NCBI GenBank assembly: GCA_023230285.1
Contig: JALNXP010000096.1
Span: 1-8,551 of the forward strand
Length of the DNA: 8,551 nt
Source: Bacteroidales bacterium
GTDB lineage: Bacteria > Bacteroidota > Bacteroidia > Bacteroidales > BM520
Direction of reading: 5' to 3'
The notes beneath the pieces were generated by a model, which was given only the letters and a program-made list of their open reading frames with translations, was not told the DNA's origin and made no database searches. This document shows, piece by piece, positions 5,812-8,551 of this stretch (position 1 is the stretch's first letter; every line of letters begins with the position of its first letter). Both the position numbers and the translations under genes were made by a program.

Positions 5812-8040
5812 TTACGCATAGCTGTGCATTCCGCCCAGCAAGAAATTTACTCCGAAGTATGTTATCAGCACAGCTAAAAATGCTATTATTGTAAAGACAT
5901 GTAAGAATACCGGCTTTTGAAATTTCGGCAACGACTGTACATGTAAAGCGGCGGCATAAACCATCATAGTTATCAAAGCCCATGTTTCTTTTGGGTCCCA
6001 GCTCCAATATTGTCCCCACGAAATATTTGCCCAAACTGCTCCTATAAAAACACCTGTCGCCATCAGAAACACCGCAGGATAAAGTATGAGGCGACTGACA
6101 ACGGCAAGACGTTCTAACTGTTCATCGCAGTTTTTATTGAAGGTGTGCAGTACACAAGCAGTGACACCGTTTAACATAGCAAAGCCCATCAGCGAATACG
6201 CTAACATAATTACAGCTACATGGACACACAAAAGTGGTGAAGCAAGTACCGGCATCAATGGCGTTATCTGCGGATTGCCGGCACCTAACATGGAAACAAG
6301 CAATGTAAGTCCACACAACAACAGCCCAAAAAGTAAAGCAGCAAATATGCGATGATAAGTCACCATCACGAGCAACAAAGTACACCACGCCATAAACTGC
6401 ATGGTTTCAAAGCCGTTAGACAACGGAATATGACCGCTTATATACCATCGCATAATTATCATCATGGTTAGATAGACAAATATGCAGATGACAATGCCGA
6501 GAAGTATGTTTTGAATGGCTTTATTTGGTTTCACCGATTGTATCAGACAAATACAGTTATAAATAAAAACAATCAGTCCTAAAGCTATACAGAGCATAAA
6601 TAATGGTTTTATAAAATCAAGTTTGTTATATAACATTTCTATTTTTACTGCCTGCACAGACAATGAGGCATCGCCGGCTTCACGCCGCTGATATATTGCC
6701 GTTTTATCGATAAGGTATTTTACTTCATCGTAGTCTTTTGCAATAACTTTTTCATGGATATAGTCCATAGATTTTCTTATAAATATCCATTGATTTTCGG
6801 GCAAAGATGTCGGCAAAGTATTATTTTGTGCGAACCATTGAACGCTGCCGGCAGAGTCGGCTACGGGGTAAATTTTGAGCAACTCGCCGGAATATAGCAT
6901 GGTGATGATGCCTAACTTTTCTATTGCATCACCCATCAGGCGTGTTTCGTCTAAACTCAGATTATTGAATTTATATTCGTTTTTTACATTATAAAAATCG
7001 TCTAAGGAAGCGTATTTGCCTTCTATACCAAGTCGCTCGCGCACCGCCTGCTTTTTTACCTTTATCATCGGCTGCTGTTGCCAATCTGAGAAATAAAACA
7101 TCCAGCCGGTTAAAACTTGCTCGTAAGAAAAATCTTTGTAAACGTTTTTCCCATATATTTTCACGGTAAAATCCTTAGCCAATGAGCTAAGTGGGCATAT
7201 CCTGCCGTTATAAAGCACCTGCAATTTACAAAATTCTTGTGCAACATCTTTGGGTAAGACTTTCGGCTCAGATTTTATGTTGCTTGCAGATAAGTTATTG
7301 GTAGATAAAGCCAATGGGATAACAAGCAAAACAACCATTGCAGCTTTTTGCAGCAACGGACTTTTAATTAATTTGCGAAAAGTACTGTTTTTATCAAAAA
7401 AGAATAATATAAACGACATAAGCAGCATGATGTAGCCGGTGTAAGTCATTGCAATTCCGACAGGGTCGTAAGTTACTGTAAGCGTACTTCCATTCATGTC
7501 TTTATCATAGCTTGTTTGATATAGTCTGTAGTTATGAACTGATGCGATATTATTCATCGAGATTTGCTTTTCTTCAAATTTCTTACCATCTGTTATACTG
7601 ACATAACTTATGAAATCCATGTTGGTATGAGTTCCCGGATAACAAACTGTTTCAAATTTTTGTAATGATATTTCAAACGGCAATGCTATTTGTTTTCCGT
7701 CAGTATTTATAAAAGAATTTATTTTTTGATTGGTTCTAAGATGAATGATGCCGTTTTCACTTGTAAGCCAAGTAGTAAATCCTCCGGCGAGTATGATTAC
7801 GAAGGCTGCATGCAACAACATTGTTGGCATACGTCTATAGAGTTTCCGTTTTATCATATACATAATAGCGAGTGCTGCCGCCATTCCCCATAAAATGACA
7901 AATATCGGTGAGTCATAAATATTTCCGGCTAAGGTGCTGCCATATATTTTTTCGATTACTGTTGCTGTAATCATAATTATGATTAGCAAAGCGAACAATG
8001 AGAAGGCGGTATATTTCAATATTTTCATCTTTTTTATCAT
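5812..8040 (-). CDS. ResB-CcsA fusion, System II cytochrome c synthase
   Basis: A 742-residue inner-membrane protein that carries heme across the membrane and attaches it to CxxCH motifs of cytochromes c. The ResB/Ccs1-like N-terminal part has membrane helices at about 10-29, 44-63 and 74-92 (with His77) and 197-215, separated by a periplasmic region. A hydrophobic segment near 233-248 is followed by a second large periplasmic region to about 475. The CcsA part holds the remaining helices. Its tryptophan-rich WWD motif is WGQYWSWDPKETW (675-687, with Trp675, Trp679, Trp681 and Asp682). The candidate external heme-ligand histidines are His607 (LLCVHVAV) and His739 (GGMHSYA), and His537 lies in SGHIPLSNGFETM. 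All hallmark residues are present and the length fits the Bacteroidota fusion. The start could be ATG 8040 or, four codons on, ATG 8028. A cytochrome c gene lies directly upstream on the same strand. Confidence 0.95.
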   Translation of the reverse strand: MIKKMKILKYTAFSLFALLIIIMITATVIEKIYGSTLAGNIYDSPIFVILWGMAAALAIMYMIKRKLYRRMPTMLLHAAFVIILAGGFTTWLTSENGIIHLRTNQKINSFINTDGKQIALPFEISLQKFETVCYPGTHTNMDFISYVSITDGKKFEEKQISMNNIASVHNYRLYQTSYDKDMNGSTLTVTYDPVGIAMTYTGYIMLLMSFILFFFDKNSTFRKLIKSPLLQKAAMVVLLVIPLALSTNNLSASNIKSEPKVLPKDVAQEFCKLQVLYNGRICPLSSLAKDFTVKIYGKNVYKDFSYEQVLTGWMFYFSDWQQQPMIKVKKQAVRERLGIEGKYASLDDFYNVKNEYKFNNLSLDETRLMGDAIEKLGIITMLYSGELLKIYPVADSAGSVQWFAQNNTLPTSLPENQWIFIRKSMDYIHEKVIAKDYDEVKYLIDKTAIYQRREAGDASLSVQAVKIEMLYNKLDFIKPLFMLCIALGLIVFIYNCICLIQSVKPNKAIQNILLGIVICIFVYLTMMIIMRWYISGHIPLSNGFETMQFMAWCTLLLVMVTYHRIFAALLFGLLLCGLTLLVSMLGAGNPQITPLMPVLASPLLCVHVAVIMLAYSLMGFAMLNGVTACVLHTFNKNCDEQLERLAVVSRLILYPAVFLMATGVFIGAVWANISWGQYWSWDPKETWALITMMVYAAALHVQSLPKFQKPVFLHVFTIIAFLAVLITYFGVNFLLGGMHSYA

Positions 8041-8074
8041 GAAAAAGGAATCGAATAATTATAATCCGATTCCT
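8041..8074 (-). terminator. Intrinsic-terminator-like hairpin directly before the ResB-CcsA start
   Basis: On the minus strand AGGAATCG (8074-8067) pairs perfectly with CGATTCCT (8053-8046) around a 13-nt AT-rich loop. TTTTT follows immediately, then C and the ATG at 8040. An 8-bp stem with four G-C pairs plus a T-run is a modest intrinsic terminator for the upstream cytochrome gene, whose stop is 32 bp earlier. Because the T-run touches the start codon, it may instead act as an attenuator or mask the start of the downstream gene. No promoter box was found between it and 8040. Confidence 0.55.
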
Positions 8075-8106
8075 ACAATTTTATTAACGCATTTATTAAC
8101 CTATTA

Positions 8107-8551
8107 TTATATAGCTTTGATGAATGCCACAACAGCGTTGCGGTCATCTTTCCTTAGTGTTCTGAATTTTTCCACAGAATTGCGGGCATCGCTTTTGGAG
8201 TTGCCGTGCCACATGACAGCTTCCACTATTGTTCTTGCGCGGCAGTCGTGCATACGGTCGTCTGCGCCGGTACATTTATAGCTAAGACCACGTCCCCACA
8301 GAGGCGTTGTGCGGCACCATCCTGTACGGATGTCGTTTTCCATATACAAGCGGTGTTGTACCATGTCGGTATAAGGCCATATTTTCTGATAAGGATAGTG
8401 CGGCAGACGTGAGTCGCCATCGCTGAACAGTCCGTTAGGGTCGGTATAATTATCATCGCCGGTGGTCCAAGACGGACGATGACAGTAAGTGCATCCAATT
8501 TCGGCAAATAGTTCTTTACCTCTCTTAACATCTTCGTCATCTAAATCGCGG
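8107..8551 (-). CDS. Di-heme oxidoreductase-type cytochrome c (DUF1111/DHOR), C-terminal part
   Basis: The frame enters from the right edge and ends at TAA 8109-8107, giving 147 visible residues. GKELFAEIGCTYCHRP carries a heme c motif CTYCH (visible residues 20-24). Further on, TPLWGRGL (82-89), MHDCRART (100-107), EAVMWHGN (110-117) and a DDRNAVVAFIKAI C-terminus match the end of the putative di-heme thiol oxidoreductase/peroxidase family (PF06537), which normally reads PPLWG, LHDGRAR and EAILWHGG. Family members are periplasmic or lipoproteins; their reaction is poorly defined and some occur with iron-uptake imelysin genes. Extra cysteines at visible residues 79, 93 and 103 lie in the normally Cys-free PLWG-HDGRAR segment. 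The first heme domain and signal peptide would lie outside the window. The neighbouring ResB-CcsA protein could attach its heme. Confidence 0.88.
   Translation of the reverse strand, partial: RDLDDEDVKRGKELFAEIGCTYCHRPSWTTGDDNYTDPNGLFSDGDSRLPHYPYQKIWPYTDMVQHRLYMENDIRTGWCRTTPLWGRGLSYKCTGADDRMHDCRARTIVEAVMWHGNSKSDARNSVEKFRTLRKDDRNAVVAFIKAI

Noticed and set aside
5801..6388. Additional frames over the 3' half of the ResB-CcsA gene on both strands
   Set aside because: The WWD motif and heme-ligand histidines identify the 742-residue frame as real; the others read out-of-frame or antisense.
8226..8540. Minus-strand ORF of 104 codons inside the cytochrome gene
   Set aside because: It is in a different frame from the CxxCH-containing DHOR frame and shows no recognisable domain, so it is a shadow ORF.

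Overview
This AT-rich window looks like a chromosomal segment of a Bacteroidota bacterium, probably order Bacteroidales. The evidence is: genes start without Shine-Dalgarno sequences, in AT-rich leaders; four promoter-like boxes read TATCTTTG, matching the TAnnTTTG -7 element of this phylum; the System II cytochrome c maturation protein is a ResB-CcsA fusion of the type usual in this phylum; and the AraC regulator resembles one I know from Bacteroides relatives. I cannot name the genus. No tRNA, rRNA, CRISPR array or transposase was seen.

Layout. (1) Positions 1-2002, minus strand: a tight four-gene operon with gaps of 10, 9 and 4 bp. It encodes a DUF362 lipoprotein, a flavodoxin with a signal peptide, a TfoX N-terminal-domain protein and the first 23 codons of an unidentified gene. 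Its control region (2003-2231) holds a TATCTTTG box and a 33-bp candidate operator. (2) Positions 2232-4758, minus strand: two glycosyltransferase genes overlapping by 14 bp, one of the MGDG synthase/UgtP type (GT28) and one a multi-pass GT39/ArnT-like enzyme. They look like a membrane glycolipid or envelope glycosylation pair. (3) Positions 4759-5118: a 360-bp intergenic region with a perfect 41-bp inverted repeat carrying two outward-facing TATCTTTG boxes, a short P-loop ATPase remnant, a second copy of the 33-bp operator and a promoter for the next gene. (4) Positions 5119-5806, plus strand: an AraC-family regulator broken by an internal deletion and frameshift that removed most of its N-terminal sensor domain. 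(5) Positions 5812-8040, minus strand: the complete ResB-CcsA fusion. (6) Positions 8107-8551, minus strand: the C-terminal 147 residues of a di-heme oxidoreductase-type cytochrome c, which the ResB-CcsA machinery could mature.

How it fits together. The most informative signal is the 33-bp element (29/33 identical) upstream of both the DUF362-flavodoxin operon and the AraC gene. It suggests a small redox regulon in which the AraC protein controls itself and the operon about 3 kb away. The regulator is now damaged, so the circuit may be decaying, locked in one state, or run by a sensor-less DNA-binding fragment. Both operator copies point the same way and flank the glycosyltransferase block, so that block may have been inserted into an ancestral AraC/DUF362 divergent locus.
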